DNA from: Candidatus Eisenbergiella merdavium
GTDB lineage: Bacteria; Bacillota; Clostridia; Lachnospirales; Lachnospiraceae
Direction of reading: 5' to 3'
NCBI GenBank assembly: GCA_019119595.1
Contig: DWWS01000066.1
Span: 1 to 64,000, forward strand
Length of the DNA stretch: 64,000 nucleotides
Shown here: positions 42,901-50,943 of the stretch, in pieces
Numbering within the stretch: the stretch's first letter is position 1
Layout: the number at the start of each line of letters is the position of its first letter
Made by a program: the position numbers and the translations under genes
The notes under the pieces: model-generated
Seen by the model: the letters and a program-made list of their open reading frames with translations, nothing else
Told to the model about the DNA's origin: nothing
Databases searched by the model: none

Positions 42901-43095
42901 ACCAACACCTGCATCGAGCAGATATTCCTGTCCTGCGAGGATCTGATCGACGGAAGATTCATCGCCGGCGCGGGAGGAGGCGGCTTCCTTCAGGTGCTCC
43001 TGAAACGGGGCTGTACGAAGGAAATGCTGCGCGAACGCCTGCATGAGATCTTCCAGGAAAGCGGCGTGGACGTGTGGGATACGGAGTTTGTGTGA
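39940..43095 (+). CDS. fkp: Bifunctional fucokinase / GDP-fucose pyrophosphorylase
   Basis: Up to 1051 residues. The nucleotidyltransferase half (~65-470) has LPDPDGKRVGSGGATLHVL, VIHSGGDSKRVPQYSACGKLF and a left-handed helix (KRARIGSGAYLENSFILDESCVGGGSV). The GHMP kinase half (~690-1051) has LPVRVNWGGGWTDTPPHCNE, IPQGSGLGTSSILSGACV (ATP loop, ~820) and FIAGAGGGGFLQVLL. It converts L-fucose to fucose-1-phosphate and then GDP-fucose, the salvage route known from Bacteroides Fkp. The start is uncertain: ATG 39940 has no site; TTG 39958 follows GGGGGACGG and may be used. Only 29 bases separate it from the reductase gene. Confidence 0.92.
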   Translation: MMGDGSLNFKKMKNLFLRQSYLDSWTDYESSLNKPSFIKWDYLVLTASNEEQARTYREQIDYRLKQGRLPADTHYAVLPDPDGKRVGSGGATLHVLQYIAGQEREKGNGGAASEVLRENAGTNPFQGLRILVIHSGGDSKRVPQYSACGKLFSPVPRELPNGFGSTLFDEFIIGMSGVPSRIPEGMLVLSGDVLLLFNPLQIDFNTRGAAAISMKENVQTGKEHGVFLNDGHDYVGQFLHKQSEERLRSLGAVNAHGNVDLDTGAVVLGTALLEALYGLISTDGMPDAAKFQEFVNEKARISFYGDFLYPLAGQSTLEQYYKEAAEGELNEELLSCRRKIWDALHGFSMKLICLSPAEFIHFGTTAELMRLVTHDVDDYEFLDWKKQVVTTAPAGADYAAHNSYVGKRARIGSGAYLENSFILDESCVGGGSVVSGIKLKNAAVPENVVLHGLRLLDGRYVARIYGVEDNPKGTLESPEGAGFLGSSLQAFLSENGLKKEDLWNEKRRDGTERTQEHSLWTACLYPAASDMEEAVCFALLTAKMAHGEASEQEIRLWRQAERLSLQSSFNRADVLAAGVWERELENRILASRFLWELEAGAYYRDALKAFGTHGIDGEIFSLLMEDAQSSGFSLKIRIYYAVAQYMKEKRLCFGETGYDRVEALCFDTIQKTIFDDAAAHLPAAGGYRITRESVDVQLPVRVNWGGGWTDTPPHCNERGGTVLNAACKLNGIFPIQIRVEKLSEPHVEFASTDIGASGRADNVEEIQDCHNPYDPFALHKAALIACGIIPLNSGGNGAESLQEICTRLGGGIRLSTRVVGIPQGSGLGTSSILSGACVKGLFRFLGREASDDEIYAIVLAMEQIMSTGGGWQDQVGGLTPGIKFITTRPGVHQQIHVEQVPISDETAKELQERFALIYTGQRRLARNLLRDVVGGYLGGRPQSIDALEKMQQVAVLMRFELERGNLDAFAELLNRHWELSRQLDSGSTNTCIEQIFLSCEDLIDGRFIAGAGGGGFLQVLLKRGCTKEMLRERLHEIFQESGVDVWDTEFV

Positions 43096-43190
43096 TGCCG
43101 GAACACAAACGATAATTCGTTTGACGACGGAATATAGACAGCAGCAGAATGAGGTAATAGAGCGGAGTCTCAAAAAAGGGAAGGTGGAAA

Positions 43191-44051
43191 ATGCGTTCGG
43201 AAACAGAGATGCTGGAACTGATCAAAAGCACAGCCCTTACAGATGATAGGATACGCGCTGCCTGGCTGGAGGGCTCCCGGGCTAATCCAAATGTGCCCGG
43301 GGATATTTTTCAGGATTATGACGTCGTTTACATCGTAAAAGAAACGGAGTCCTTTCGGGAGGACAGAAGCTGGATCGACCGTTTTGGAGAGCGGCTTTAT
43401 ATGCAGTATCCGGAGGATAATGTGTTTTACCCCTCTCAGCCGGATCGTTGTTATGGATGGCTGATACAATTTTCGGATGGGAACCGCCTGGACCTGCATG
43501 TCTGTACCTGGGAATATGCCAGTAAAGAGATGGAACTGTATATCGCGCTGGTGGATAAAGACGGAATTCTCCCCGCCGGGGAAAACCGTTCGGATGAGAT
43601 TTATTGGATCAGACGTCCAACACAGGAAGAGTTTTCCTGTACCTGTAACGATTTCTGGTGGGGGCTGAACAGCGTTGCGAAGGGCCTTTGGAGAAAAGAG
43701 CTGCCTTATGTGATGGACAGATTGGATTTTCATATGCGCCCGCTGCTTCGGAGACTTCTGGAATGGAAGATCGGAATGGAACAGAATTTTTCAGTAAGCG
43801 CAGGAAAATCCGGGAAATATATGAGCCGTTTTCTTGACCCACAGGTTTACAACAGTTATCTGTGTACCTGGTCTCCGGCACGGCTGCCGGAGCTCTGGTC
43901 GGCTGTATGGGAAATGTGCCATTTGTTTGAAACGACTGCACAGGACGTGGGCGGCCGGATGGGCTTCACATACAACAGTGAAGAAGCGGAATGCAGCCGC
44001 AGTTACCTTGCAAGGGTGCAGAATCTGCCGGAGGATGCGGCTGAATTTTAG
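43191..44051 (+). CDS. Aminoglycoside 6-adenylyltransferase family (ANT(6)/AadE-like)
   Basis: 286 residues from MRSETEMLELIKSTA (GGGAAGGTGG upstream). AAWLEGSRANPNVPGDIFQDYDVVYIV holds the GSR and DYD metal-binding motifs of the nucleotidyltransferase, GNRLDLHVCTWEYA the third Asp; FWWGLNSVAKGLWRKELPYVMD and the C-terminal helical domain match ANT(6). The family adenylylates streptomycin, but chromosomal copies in commensals are diverse and resistance cannot be inferred. Catalytic residues look intact. Confidence 0.85.
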   Translation: MRSETEMLELIKSTALTDDRIRAAWLEGSRANPNVPGDIFQDYDVVYIVKETESFREDRSWIDRFGERLYMQYPEDNVFYPSQPDRCYGWLIQFSDGNRLDLHVCTWEYASKEMELYIALVDKDGILPAGENRSDEIYWIRRPTQEEFSCTCNDFWWGLNSVAKGLWRKELPYVMDRLDFHMRPLLRRLLEWKIGMEQNFSVSAGKSGKYMSRFLDPQVYNSYLCTWSPARLPELWSAVWEMCHLFETTAQDVGGRMGFTYNSEEAECSRSYLARVQNLPEDAAEF

Positions 44052-44067
44052 GTTTTAAGTTTAAAAC
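44052..44067. other. Hairpin between convergent genes
   Basis: GTTTTAA-GT-TTAAAAC, with a T-rich tail (TTTATAATTTCATTTT) on the + strand. Weak terminator candidate. Confidence 0.4.
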
Positions 44068-44100
44068 AGCTTTATAATTTCATTTTGTCTTTCGTCCCCC

Positions 44101-45228
44101 TTATCCCCTCACCGCTCTCGCCATCTCCTCAAGCCTTGGATAGGCATACGCAAAGAAATCCCTGTAAGCGCTGCAGTAGGCGTTCAGCCCCGGCGTCTGT
44201 CCATCAGGAAGAAGCGCCCGGTCCCTGCGGCAGCCGTTGCGGCAGAGCGGGTACCAGCGGCAGGAGCGGCATTCCTGCGGGACATGGCGGGAGAGCTCCA
44301 CAAACTGAAGCTCCTTTCGCTTCTCATTCATTTCTTCAAAGGAATTCTCCCGGATGTTTCCAAGCTTCCATTCGTCCAGCACATAGAAATCACAGGGATA
44401 TACGGTTCCGTCCGCCTCAACGACCCACTGCTGGGAGCAGATGCCGTTCATGCTGCAGGCCTCCGGCGGCTGGCCAACCAGGATGCCGACCCAGTTTTCA
44501 AAGGTACGGTTATAGACCGGGCGTCCCGCCTTCCAGTCCGAATACCAGTCGTCGAACAGATCCTTCAGAAACTTCCCGTAGCGGTCCGGGGTGAGAGAGT
44601 AGGAGAGGCTCCCCTTATTCTCCGCAAAGGGATCGATGCAGGGGATATACTGCTGCCAGACGAAGCCCTGCTCCTGGAAAAAGCGGTAGATGCGCCGGAT
44701 CCGGCGGGCGGATTTCGCCGTGACAACGGTCAGGATGTTGAAGTCCACCTGATACCGCTCCAACAGCTTCGCCGTATCCAGCACGCGGGAGAAGCTGCCG
44801 CTTCCGTCCGGGAATTTCCGGTTTTCATCGTGGATTTCCTCATAGCCGTCCAGAGACAGGCCCACCAGAAAATGATTGTCGTGCAGAAACTGCGCCCATT
44901 CCTCGTTCAGTACGATGCCGTTGGTCTGCAGGCTGTTGTGAACCGTAAGCCCTTCCGTATTGTATTTTTTCTCCAGTTCGATCAGACGCCGGTAGAAATC
45001 CAGGCCGGAAAGCGTGGGCTCTCCTCCCTGAAAAGCGAAGGTGGCCGTATGGGAAACCTGCTGTAGGGTCTTTTTTACGAGGATCTCAAGAGTTTCTTCG
45101 CTCATAAAGCCCCGTGTAGGTTCATTCCGAAGCTTCATTTCATCCGCGTAGAAGCAGTAGCGGCAGCGCAGGTTGCAGCTCCCGGAGGCGGGCTTGATGA
45201 GAAGGGTGATGGCGGGCTGTCTGGACAT
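44101..45228 (-). CDS. Anaerobic sulfatase-maturating enzyme (radical SAM, SPASM)
   Basis: 375 residues. KPASGSCNLRCRYCFYADE gives the CxxxCxxC cluster of radical SAM enzymes; FAFQGGEPTLSGLDFYRRL, NSLQTNGIVLNEEWAQFL and VGLSLDGYEEIHD are conserved core motifs. The C-terminal half has the auxiliary-cluster cysteines (CSMNGICSQQW, YPCDFYVL, CRSCRWYPLCRNGCRRD, CSAY). anSME oxidises a Cys or Ser of sulfatases to formylglycine in the cytoplasm. No sulfatase is encoded in this window, so its client is elsewhere. Likely co-transcribed with the TauE/SafE exporter just upstream. Confidence 0.93.
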   Translation of the reverse strand: MSRQPAITLLIKPASGSCNLRCRYCFYADEMKLRNEPTRGFMSEETLEILVKKTLQQVSHTATFAFQGGEPTLSGLDFYRRLIELEKKYNTEGLTVHNSLQTNGIVLNEEWAQFLHDNHFLVGLSLDGYEEIHDENRKFPDGSGSFSRVLDTAKLLERYQVDFNILTVVTAKSARRIRRIYRFFQEQGFVWQQYIPCIDPFAENKGSLSYSLTPDRYGKFLKDLFDDWYSDWKAGRPVYNRTFENWVGILVGQPPEACSMNGICSQQWVVEADGTVYPCDFYVLDEWKLGNIRENSFEEMNEKRKELQFVELSRHVPQECRSCRWYPLCRNGCRRDRALLPDGQTPGLNAYCSAYRDFFAYAYPRLEEMARAVRG

Positions 45229-45264
45229 GGCAAGGGTCCCTTTCTTTTGATTTTTAACAAGCGT

Positions 45265-46053
45265 TTATAAAATGGTGTACTTGCAGATGTTGTAGATATT
45301 GATAAGGATGATGACGGCCATGATTCCGATGAAGAGCTTCTGCACCGTTTTTTCACCGATTTTGGAATTGATCTTTCGTCCCACGATACCGCCAAGAATG
45401 CCGCAGATCACCATTCCGATGAAAAGCGGAAGCTGGAAAGCAGGAACCTTCCCCTGCAGGATTGTTTTCAACGTGCTCGCCGCCTGGGAAAACAGAATGA
45501 TATACAGAGAATTTTCCGCGGCCGTCTTCGTATCCATGGAAAAAAAGATGAACAGTACCACCAGGTTGATGGGGCCGCCCCCGATGCCGAGAAACGAGGA
45601 AAAGATGCCGAGCACGGAGCCGATCAGAAAAATGGGAACCGGATGCTTTACCACACAGGTATGGAGCCTGTCCTTGCGGACGGTGCAAACGAGCGTCCAG
45701 ACGGTGATCAGCATCAGGCAGGCGGCCTGAACCGCGCCGACCATGTTCTGATTGGCGAAAACGGAGCTGATCCGGTCAAAAAGCTCCTTTCCCACAAGAC
45801 CGCCAACCGCGGCACCGACGGCGAGGATGGAGCCGGAGCGCATTTCAATCAGGGAATTGCCGCTCAGCCGGGACTTGATCACCGAATAGCACGTCATGGA
45901 AAGCACCGTGCATCCGGACAAAAAGCTGATGGCGGAAACGCTCAGCAGCCCAAAGGAATCCAGAACCGGTTTGATGATGACGCCGCCTCCGATCCCGCAG
46001 ATAGCGCCGACGATGCAGGCGCCGAAGCTGACAAGTAAAAAAATCGCATACAT
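45265..46053 (-). CDS. TauE/SafE-family sulfite/anion exporter
   Basis: 262 residues with about eight membrane helices in two related halves: GACIVGAICGIGGGVIIKPVLD in the first and SVLGIFSSFLGIGGGPINLVVL in the second, both carrying the GxGGG motif of the family. Members move sulfite, sulfoacetate or related anions. Placement 36 bases upstream of the sulfatase maturase suggests it disposes of sulfate or sulfite freed from sulfated glycans; that is inference. GAGGAG precedes the start. Confidence 0.88.
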   Translation of the reverse strand: MYAIFLLVSFGACIVGAICGIGGGVIIKPVLDSFGLLSVSAISFLSGCTVLSMTCYSVIKSRLSGNSLIEMRSGSILAVGAAVGGLVGKELFDRISSVFANQNMVGAVQAACLMLITVWTLVCTVRKDRLHTCVVKHPVPIFLIGSVLGIFSSFLGIGGGPINLVVLFIFFSMDTKTAAENSLYIILFSQAASTLKTILQGKVPAFQLPLFIGMVICGILGGIVGRKINSKIGEKTVQKLFIGIMAVIILINIYNICKYTIL

Positions 46054-46173
46054 ACAAAAATCTCCTCTTATCCCTTATCCTGATTGTATCAGCTTACTTA
46101 TCTTATCACATCTGAGGGAGAGCGACAAGCATCCGGCGGGAATGAATTCAATGATGCTTTTTGAGCACTGATA

Positions 46174-46182
46174 TGATATACT
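46174..46182 (+). promoter_or_regulatory. Extended -10 promoter of xpt
   Basis: TGATATACT: TG one base before TATACT. The -35 region is weak. The ~110-base leader contains GCCCGGA/TCCGGGC and ends in CGAAG-AGG-CTTCG (46266-46278) followed by ACATGGAGG. No purine riboswitch core could be recognised. Confidence 0.55.
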
Positions 46183-46292
46183 ACTCTGCGTAGCAAAATG
46201 ACAAAAGAAAAAGCGCGGACGCGCAGCCCGGAAACCACAAGCTGAGTATCCGGGCGCGGCCGGAGCGAAGAGGCTTCGACATGGAGGAAAAG

Positions 46293-46868
46293 ATGGAACT
46301 GCTGAAGGAAAGGATCCGCAGGGACGGCAGAGTGAGGGCGGGCGGCGTGCTGAAGGTGGACGGATTTCTGAACCACCAGATGGATGTTGAACTGTTTGCC
46401 GAGATCGGGAAGGAATTCAGACGCCGTTTTGCGGAGGATGAGGTTACAAAGATTCTGACCATAGAAGCGTCAGGGATCGGCATTGCCTGTCTGACGGCGA
46501 TGGCCTTCCATGTGCCTGCGGTATTTGCAAAGAAGACGCAGACAAAAAATATCGACGCGCAGGTATACAGCACTCAGGTGGAATCCTTCACCCATGGAAA
46601 GACCTATGACATCATCGTATCCAGGGAATATCTGCAGCCATCGGACCGGGTGCTGCTGATCGATGATTTCCTTGCAAACGGGAAAGCGCTGGAGGGGCTT
46701 GCGCGCCTGGTAAAGGATGCGGGCGCAGCTCTGGTGGGAGCGGGGATCGTGATCGAGAAGGGGTTTCAGCCCGGCGGAGACCGGCTGCGTGAAGATGGGA
46801 TCCATCTGGAATCGCTGGCCATCATTGATTCCATGGATGAGAAAACGGGCGAGATCCGGTTCCGCTGA
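46293..46868 (+). CDS. xpt: Xanthine phosphoribosyltransferase
   Basis: 191 residues from MELLKERIRRDG; the ATG at 46281 is part of the ribosome binding site CATGGAGG. VLKVDGFLNHQMDVELFAEIGKEF and TIEASGIGIACLTAMAFHVPAVFAKK are typical of bacterial Xpt; VLLIDDFLANGKALEGLARLV is the PRPP-binding loop. It makes XMP from xanthine and PRPP in purine salvage. Length equals the family norm. The leader is long enough for regulation but not of a type I recognise. Confidence 0.93.
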   Translation: MELLKERIRRDGRVRAGGVLKVDGFLNHQMDVELFAEIGKEFRRRFAEDEVTKILTIEASGIGIACLTAMAFHVPAVFAKKTQTKNIDAQVYSTQVESFTHGKTYDIIVSREYLQPSDRVLLIDDFLANGKALEGLARLVKDAGAALVGAGIVIEKGFQPGGDRLREDGIHLESLAIIDSMDEKTGEIRFR

Positions 46869-46901
46869 CTGGACGAAACCGGAAATGCCCGTTAAATTGG
46901 A

Positions 46902-48221
46902 TTACTTCAAAAACAGCTCGATGACCGGAACCAGGGTATGGGGCTTGACCGGAGGAAGATAGAGGATGAGATCGTCGGCCGCGCCTTTTTCCGCTTTGGC
47001 CGAGAAATGGTCGATCTGTCCTTCCGTGAAAAGCACCTCGCTGGCGTCATGCAGAAACTGCGCGTATTCCACCTTCCCGCCCAGTCCGGGGAGCCGCAGA
47101 TGAGCGAACGGGTAAGCGAACAGGTGCAGGTACAGGCGGCTTCCGTCCGTGCTTTGGGTATAACGGCAGTCGGCGGGAGCGGTAAACTCCGGCTCGGCCA
47201 TGGTACAGCCGTATATGGAACGGCCGTTGTACTTCATCCAGCCCGCGTAGACCTGAAGCGCCTCTTCCGCCCGGTAATCCAGATAGCCTCTACCGGTGGG
47301 CCCCACGTTCATCAGCAGGTTGCCGCCAAGGGAAACCGTGTTGACCAGCATGCGGATGAGCATTTCCGGGGATTTCCAGGTCTGCTCGTCCCGGTAATAG
47401 CCCCAGGAGCCGGAGAAGGTCTGGCAGGCCTCCCAGGTGACAAGCTCTCCGGTTTCCGGATGGGTCATCCACTGAGTGGGCTGGTACTGCTCGGGCGTCC
47501 ACAGATCCTGATCGATTTCCGTCCGGTTGTCGATGAGGATGCCGGGCTGCAGGGAACGGGCCAGCTCGATGAGCTTTTCCGCCTCCCAGTCGTCCTTGCC
47601 TTTTCCCTTCATCCAGGCCCTGTCGCCGCTTCCGTTGTAGTCGCTGTAGGAAAAATCAAACCAGAGGATATCGATCTTTCCGTAGTTGGTCAGAAGCTCG
47701 GTGACCTGATCGCGCATATATTGCGCATACTTTTTCATATCGCGGCCCTGGCTCTGCTCGAAGGCGTCCGGATCGTCCCTGCGGGGATGATGCAGATCGA
47801 TGGGAAATTCGGGATGATGCCAGTCGATCAGGGAATAGTAGAAGCCGACGCGCAGCCCCTCGGCCCGGAAGGCGTCCACATATTCGCGCACCAGATCCCT
47901 GCCGCAGGGGGTGTTGGTGGATTTGTAATCCGTAAATTTGCTGTCAAACAGGCAGAAGCCCTCGTGATGCTTGGTGGTCAGAACCGCATATTTCATTCCG
48001 GCGGCCTTCGCCTGCCTCGCCCAGTCCTTAGGATCACAGAGATCCGGATCAAAATGCTTAAAATACAGCTCGTATTTATCCTCCGGGATCATTTCCCTGG
48101 TTTTGATCCATTCGTGGCGCGCGGGCAGGGCGTAAAGGCCGAAATGGATGAACATGCCGAAGCGGTCATGGGTAAACCATGCGGTATCGCCCGGCGTTTT
48201 TCGGGTAACGTAGCTTGTCAT
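46902..48221 (-). CDS. GH29 alpha-L-fucosidase
   Basis: 439 residues. WFTHDRFGMFIHFGLYALPARHEWIK is the GH29 barrel start; AKAAGMKYAVLTTKHHEGFCLFDSKFTDY, VGFYYSLIDWHHPEF and KIDILWFDFSYSD (nucleophile Asp in WFD) follow; GGNLLMNVGPTGRGYL closes the barrel. No signal peptide, so it trims imported fucosylated oligosaccharides inside the cell. It is shorter than enzymes with a C-terminal beta-sandwich, having only a small one. The divergent AraC-type gene probably controls it, and released fucose could enter the fkp route 4 kb away. Confidence 0.93.
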   Translation of the reverse strand: MTSYVTRKTPGDTAWFTHDRFGMFIHFGLYALPARHEWIKTREMIPEDKYELYFKHFDPDLCDPKDWARQAKAAGMKYAVLTTKHHEGFCLFDSKFTDYKSTNTPCGRDLVREYVDAFRAEGLRVGFYYSLIDWHHPEFPIDLHHPRRDDPDAFEQSQGRDMKKYAQYMRDQVTELLTNYGKIDILWFDFSYSDYNGSGDRAWMKGKGKDDWEAEKLIELARSLQPGILIDNRTEIDQDLWTPEQYQPTQWMTHPETGELVTWEACQTFSGSWGYYRDEQTWKSPEMLIRMLVNTVSLGGNLLMNVGPTGRGYLDYRAEEALQVYAGWMKYNGRSIYGCTMAEPEFTAPADCRYTQSTDGSRLYLHLFAYPFAHLRLPGLGGKVEYAQFLHDASEVLFTEGQIDHFSAKAEKGAADDLILYLPPVKPHTLVPVIELFLK

Positions 48222-48325
48222 TTATTTTGCCTCTCTTTCTGCCGTCCGGCTTCGTTTTTATCATTGTAAAAAACGAAGGGGAAAAGCGGAATGGAAAAAA
48301 ACGGACAAAATATGGAGTTTTCAGT

Positions 48326-49135
48326 ATGGAGCTTTCAGAGAACAGAAAAATGCTTCAGGCATGGAAAAGCTTTGAATTGAATGTGGTCTATGCCGGCTTT
48401 GCCAGGACGGGGCCGGAGTGGCGGGCGGAGCATGTGTGCTCGCCGTTTTCCAGGCTGTATTTTATCCTGAAGGGAGAGGGGCTGGCGCACTGTGCGGGAA
48501 AGACTGTCCGACTGCGGGAGGGATGCGTCTACCTGATCCCCGCGGGCCTGAATTTCGGCTATTCCTGTGAGGCGTTCATGGAGCAGCTTTTCTTCCATGT
48601 CAATGTGAACGGACAAAACGGCATGGACTTTTTCCGGGACTGCGGCAGGATACTGGAAAAGAAAAAGGAGGACGGACAGGGCGAGAAGGCGCTTGAGCTG
48701 TATCGGTCGGAGCGGGCGGCGGATGCCTTTCGGCTGAAGGGCCTTTTGTGGGAGGAGCTCGCGGGCTTTGCGGAAGCGGCGGGGCTTCAGGAAACGGCTC
48801 TGCAGAGCTGCTCCGGACTGATCAACCGCTTCTTTTTTCTGGCGCAGAACCCGGTCAGCGCCTCCAGTCATATCAGGGAGCTGGCCGGACAGCTTCATGT
48901 ATCGGAAAGCACGCTTTCCAAGCGGTTTCGGGCGGAAACGGGCATGACGCCCGGCGCTTATCTGAACCGGCTTGTGCTGGACAAAGCCTGCCAGCTGCTC
49001 CTTTCTGAGGAGGAAAGCATCGCGGCGGTGGCGGAAAGGCTGGGATTTTCCGATCAGTTTTATTTTACCAAATATTTCAGACGGCAGATGAACATGACTC
49101 CGAGCGCATACAGGAAGCTGATGCGCAGGGGCTGA
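48326..49135 (+). CDS. AraC-family transcriptional regulator
   Basis: 269 residues from MELSENRKM (GGAG upstream). The N-terminal ~110 residues form a cupin sensor (FSRLYFILKGEGLAHCAGKTVRLREGCVYLIPAG). The C-terminal 100 hold two HTH motifs: IRELAGQLHVSESTLSKRFRAETGMTPGAYL and IAAVAERLGFSDQFYFTKYFRRQMNMTPSAY. Divergent from the GH29 gene with a 104-base shared promoter region, it is likely an activator of fucosidase expression in response to a sugar. No operator was identified. Confidence 0.9.
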   Translation: MELSENRKMLQAWKSFELNVVYAGFARTGPEWRAEHVCSPFSRLYFILKGEGLAHCAGKTVRLREGCVYLIPAGLNFGYSCEAFMEQLFFHVNVNGQNGMDFFRDCGRILEKKKEDGQGEKALELYRSERAADAFRLKGLLWEELAGFAEAAGLQETALQSCSGLINRFFFLAQNPVSASSHIRELAGQLHVSESTLSKRFRAETGMTPGAYLNRLVLDKACQLLLSEEESIAAVAERLGFSDQFYFTKYFRRQMNMTPSAYRKLMRRG

Positions 49136-49155
49136 GGACGACATAAGGAGAACGC

Positions 49156-50511
49156 ATGAGGTACGGCATTTACGAATTGATCCTTTATTTTTTTCTGTAT
49201 TCCTTTCTGGGCTGGTGCGCCGAGATCGCCTATGCGGCGGTGCGGCATAAGAAGCTGATGAACCGGGGGTTCCTGAACGGCCCCCTTTGTCCGGTTTATG
49301 GTTTTGGTATGGTGCTGGTTCTGATCTTTTTCGGCTCGGAGCTGGATTCCTTCGTCTTTCTCGCCATCGGCTGCGGCGCGGTGGCCGTGGTGCTGGAGTT
49401 CTTCACCGGGGCCCTGATGGAGAAGGTGTTCCACTGCAAATGGTGGGATTATTCCGAATATAAGAGCAATCTGGGCGGCTATGTCTGCCTTCCCTTTTCC
49501 TGCCTGTGGGGTGTGGGGGCGGCGGCCTGCGTTACCTTCCTTCAGCCCTGGCTGCGCTGGATCTTCGACTTCCTTCCTCTCTGGGCGGAGCGGACGGCGG
49601 CGATCGTATTGGGCCTTCTGTGCCTGTTTGATTTCCTGACCGTAGCCGGAACGATCCTGAAGGTACAGAAGGACAGCCGGATGGAGGAATTTGCTGCGGG
49701 CATGCAGAAGGTTTCCAATAAAGTGGGAGGCGCGATCTCCCGCAGCATCATACGGCGTATGACCAGAGCCTTTCCGAACCTGACGGAGGAAGGGGAAAAC
49801 AGCCCGTTTACCGCTCATGCGAAAAAAACAAAAAGTGCGGTGTTCGCCGAAGGGTGCGGCTTTTATAAGCTGTTCTGGCTGTTTTTCATCGGCTCCATGC
49901 TTGGAGATCTTGTGGAAACCCTTTTCTGCCGGGCCACCATGGGCACCTGGATGAGCCGGAGCAGCCTGGTGTACGGACATTTCAGCGTGGTCTGGGGCAT
50001 GGGGATCGTTCTTCTTACCATGATGCTTCACCGCTACAGGGATAAAAGCGATCGCTATATTTTCGTGTTCGGAACGGTGGTCGGCGGCGCCTATGAGTAC
50101 ATCTGCAGCGTGCTTTCGGAGATCGTGTTCGGGACCGTGTTCTGGGATTACAGCAAGCTTCCCTTCAACCTGGGCGGGCGCATCAACCTGCTTTACTGCT
50201 TTTTCTGGGGCCTGGCCGCCGTGATCTGGATCCGCAACGTCTATCCCTTCCTGTCCCGGCTCATTGAGAAGCTTCCCAAAAAGACGGGCATCTGGCTGAC
50301 CTGGATGCTGGTCGTGTTCATGGTCTTTGACATGCTGATCTCCGCCCTTGCCCTGATGCGCTACAGCTCCAGATACATAGGCGAAGAGCCGCTGACGGCG
50401 GTGGGAGAACTGCTGGACGAGCATTTCCCCGACGAGCGGATGGAGAAGGTTTATCCCAAGGCGATCGTGCGTGCGGTGAGCGAAAATACGGCGCCTTCCG
50501 GGGCCGAGTGA
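49156..50511 (+). CDS. Putative ABC transporter permease, CmpB-type (PF06541), duplicated
   Basis: 451 residues, about ten membrane helices in two homologous halves. First: FFLYSFLGWCAEIAYAAVRHKKLMNRGFLNGPLCPVYGFG (in parts) and WWDYSEYKSNLGGYVCLPFSCLWG. Second: FFIGSMLGDLVETLFCRATMGTWMSRSSLVYGHFSVVWG and FWDYSKLPFNLGGRINLLYCFFWG. Paired W-D-Y-S and N-L-G-G motifs show internal duplication. The family name is historical; its function is not established. A soluble linker (~175-225) separates the halves. Starts 21 bases after the AraC stop. Confidence 0.82.
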   Translation: MRYGIYELILYFFLYSFLGWCAEIAYAAVRHKKLMNRGFLNGPLCPVYGFGMVLVLIFFGSELDSFVFLAIGCGAVAVVLEFFTGALMEKVFHCKWWDYSEYKSNLGGYVCLPFSCLWGVGAAACVTFLQPWLRWIFDFLPLWAERTAAIVLGLLCLFDFLTVAGTILKVQKDSRMEEFAAGMQKVSNKVGGAISRSIIRRMTRAFPNLTEEGENSPFTAHAKKTKSAVFAEGCGFYKLFWLFFIGSMLGDLVETLFCRATMGTWMSRSSLVYGHFSVVWGMGIVLLTMMLHRYRDKSDRYIFVFGTVVGGAYEYICSVLSEIVFGTVFWDYSKLPFNLGGRINLLYCFFWGLAAVIWIRNVYPFLSRLIEKLPKKTGIWLTWMLVVFMVFDMLISALALMRYSSRYIGEEPLTAVGELLDEHFPDERMEKVYPKAIVRAVSENTAPSGAE

Positions 50512-50526
50512 CAGGAGGGGTCAATT

Positions 50527-50859
50527 ATGGTACCTGTTTTAGCGAGAATGGCGGTGATCATCAAGGCGGACCATGATACGAATGTGATCACAGGCAATTA
50601 TGAAATGGCATATATCTGCGGCCTTTTAAGAAAACTTTCCGGCACGTTGCCGCAGGACGGGACAGCGGAGGCTTACGAAACGCCGGAGGCGATGCAGGAG
50701 GAAGCCCTGCGCGCGCTTGACGGCTACCGGGCGCAGGATGCGAGAGAGGAGAATCTGCTTCGCATGCTGCGTGCCTACAAGCCGGAGAGCATCTACGACG
50801 ATCAGGTGCGAGAGCTTTACCGGATGGGACTGGAGGAAAGCAGGCCCTGGCAGAAATAA
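50527..50859 (+). CDS. Hypothetical small protein
   Basis: 110 residues, start after GGAGGGGTCAATT. No signal peptide or membrane segment. MAVIIKADHDTNVITGNYEMAYICGLLRKL suggests a short beta strand then a helix; the rest is Glu-rich helix ending in YDDQVRELYRMGLEESRPWQK. It is probably translated with the membrane protein gene 15 bases before it. Not recognised. Confidence 0.6.
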   Translation: MVPVLARMAVIIKADHDTNVITGNYEMAYICGLLRKLSGTLPQDGTAEAYETPEAMQEEALRALDGYRAQDAREENLLRMLRAYKPESIYDDQVRELYRMGLEESRPWQK

Positions 50860-50861
50860 AA

Positions 50862-50935
50862 TCTTCGGCAGAAGCAGACCCTTCAGGGAAAACAGACCCT
50901 ACAGCGGAAACAGACCCCTCAGCAGAAAGGAACGA
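50862..50935 (+). repeat. Degenerate 18-nt tandem repeat in spacer
   Basis: Units CTTCGGCAGAAGCAGACC, CTTCAGGGAAAACAGACC, CTACAGCGGAAACAGACC and CCTCAGCAGAAAGGAACG fill almost the whole gap before the asparaginase gene; the last unit supplies AGAAAGGA. Confidence 0.75.
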
Positions 50936-50943
50936 CAGGAAAA

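Noticed and set aside
43191-44051. Acquired streptomycin-resistance gene on a mobile element
   Set aside because: No transposase or composition shift around it; ANT(6)-like chromosomal genes are widespread and resistance cannot be inferred.
46183-46292. Purine riboswitch ahead of xpt
   Set aside because: Such switches are common before xpt, but the conserved core and kissing loops could not be found; only simple hairpins are present.
46938-48269. 443-codon + strand open frame
   Set aside because: Antisense to the well-defined GH29 fucosidase.
49060-50424. 454-codon minus-strand open frame
   Set aside because: Antisense to the duplicated membrane protein; the hydrophilic His/Gln-rich translation is typical of a reverse-complement shadow.
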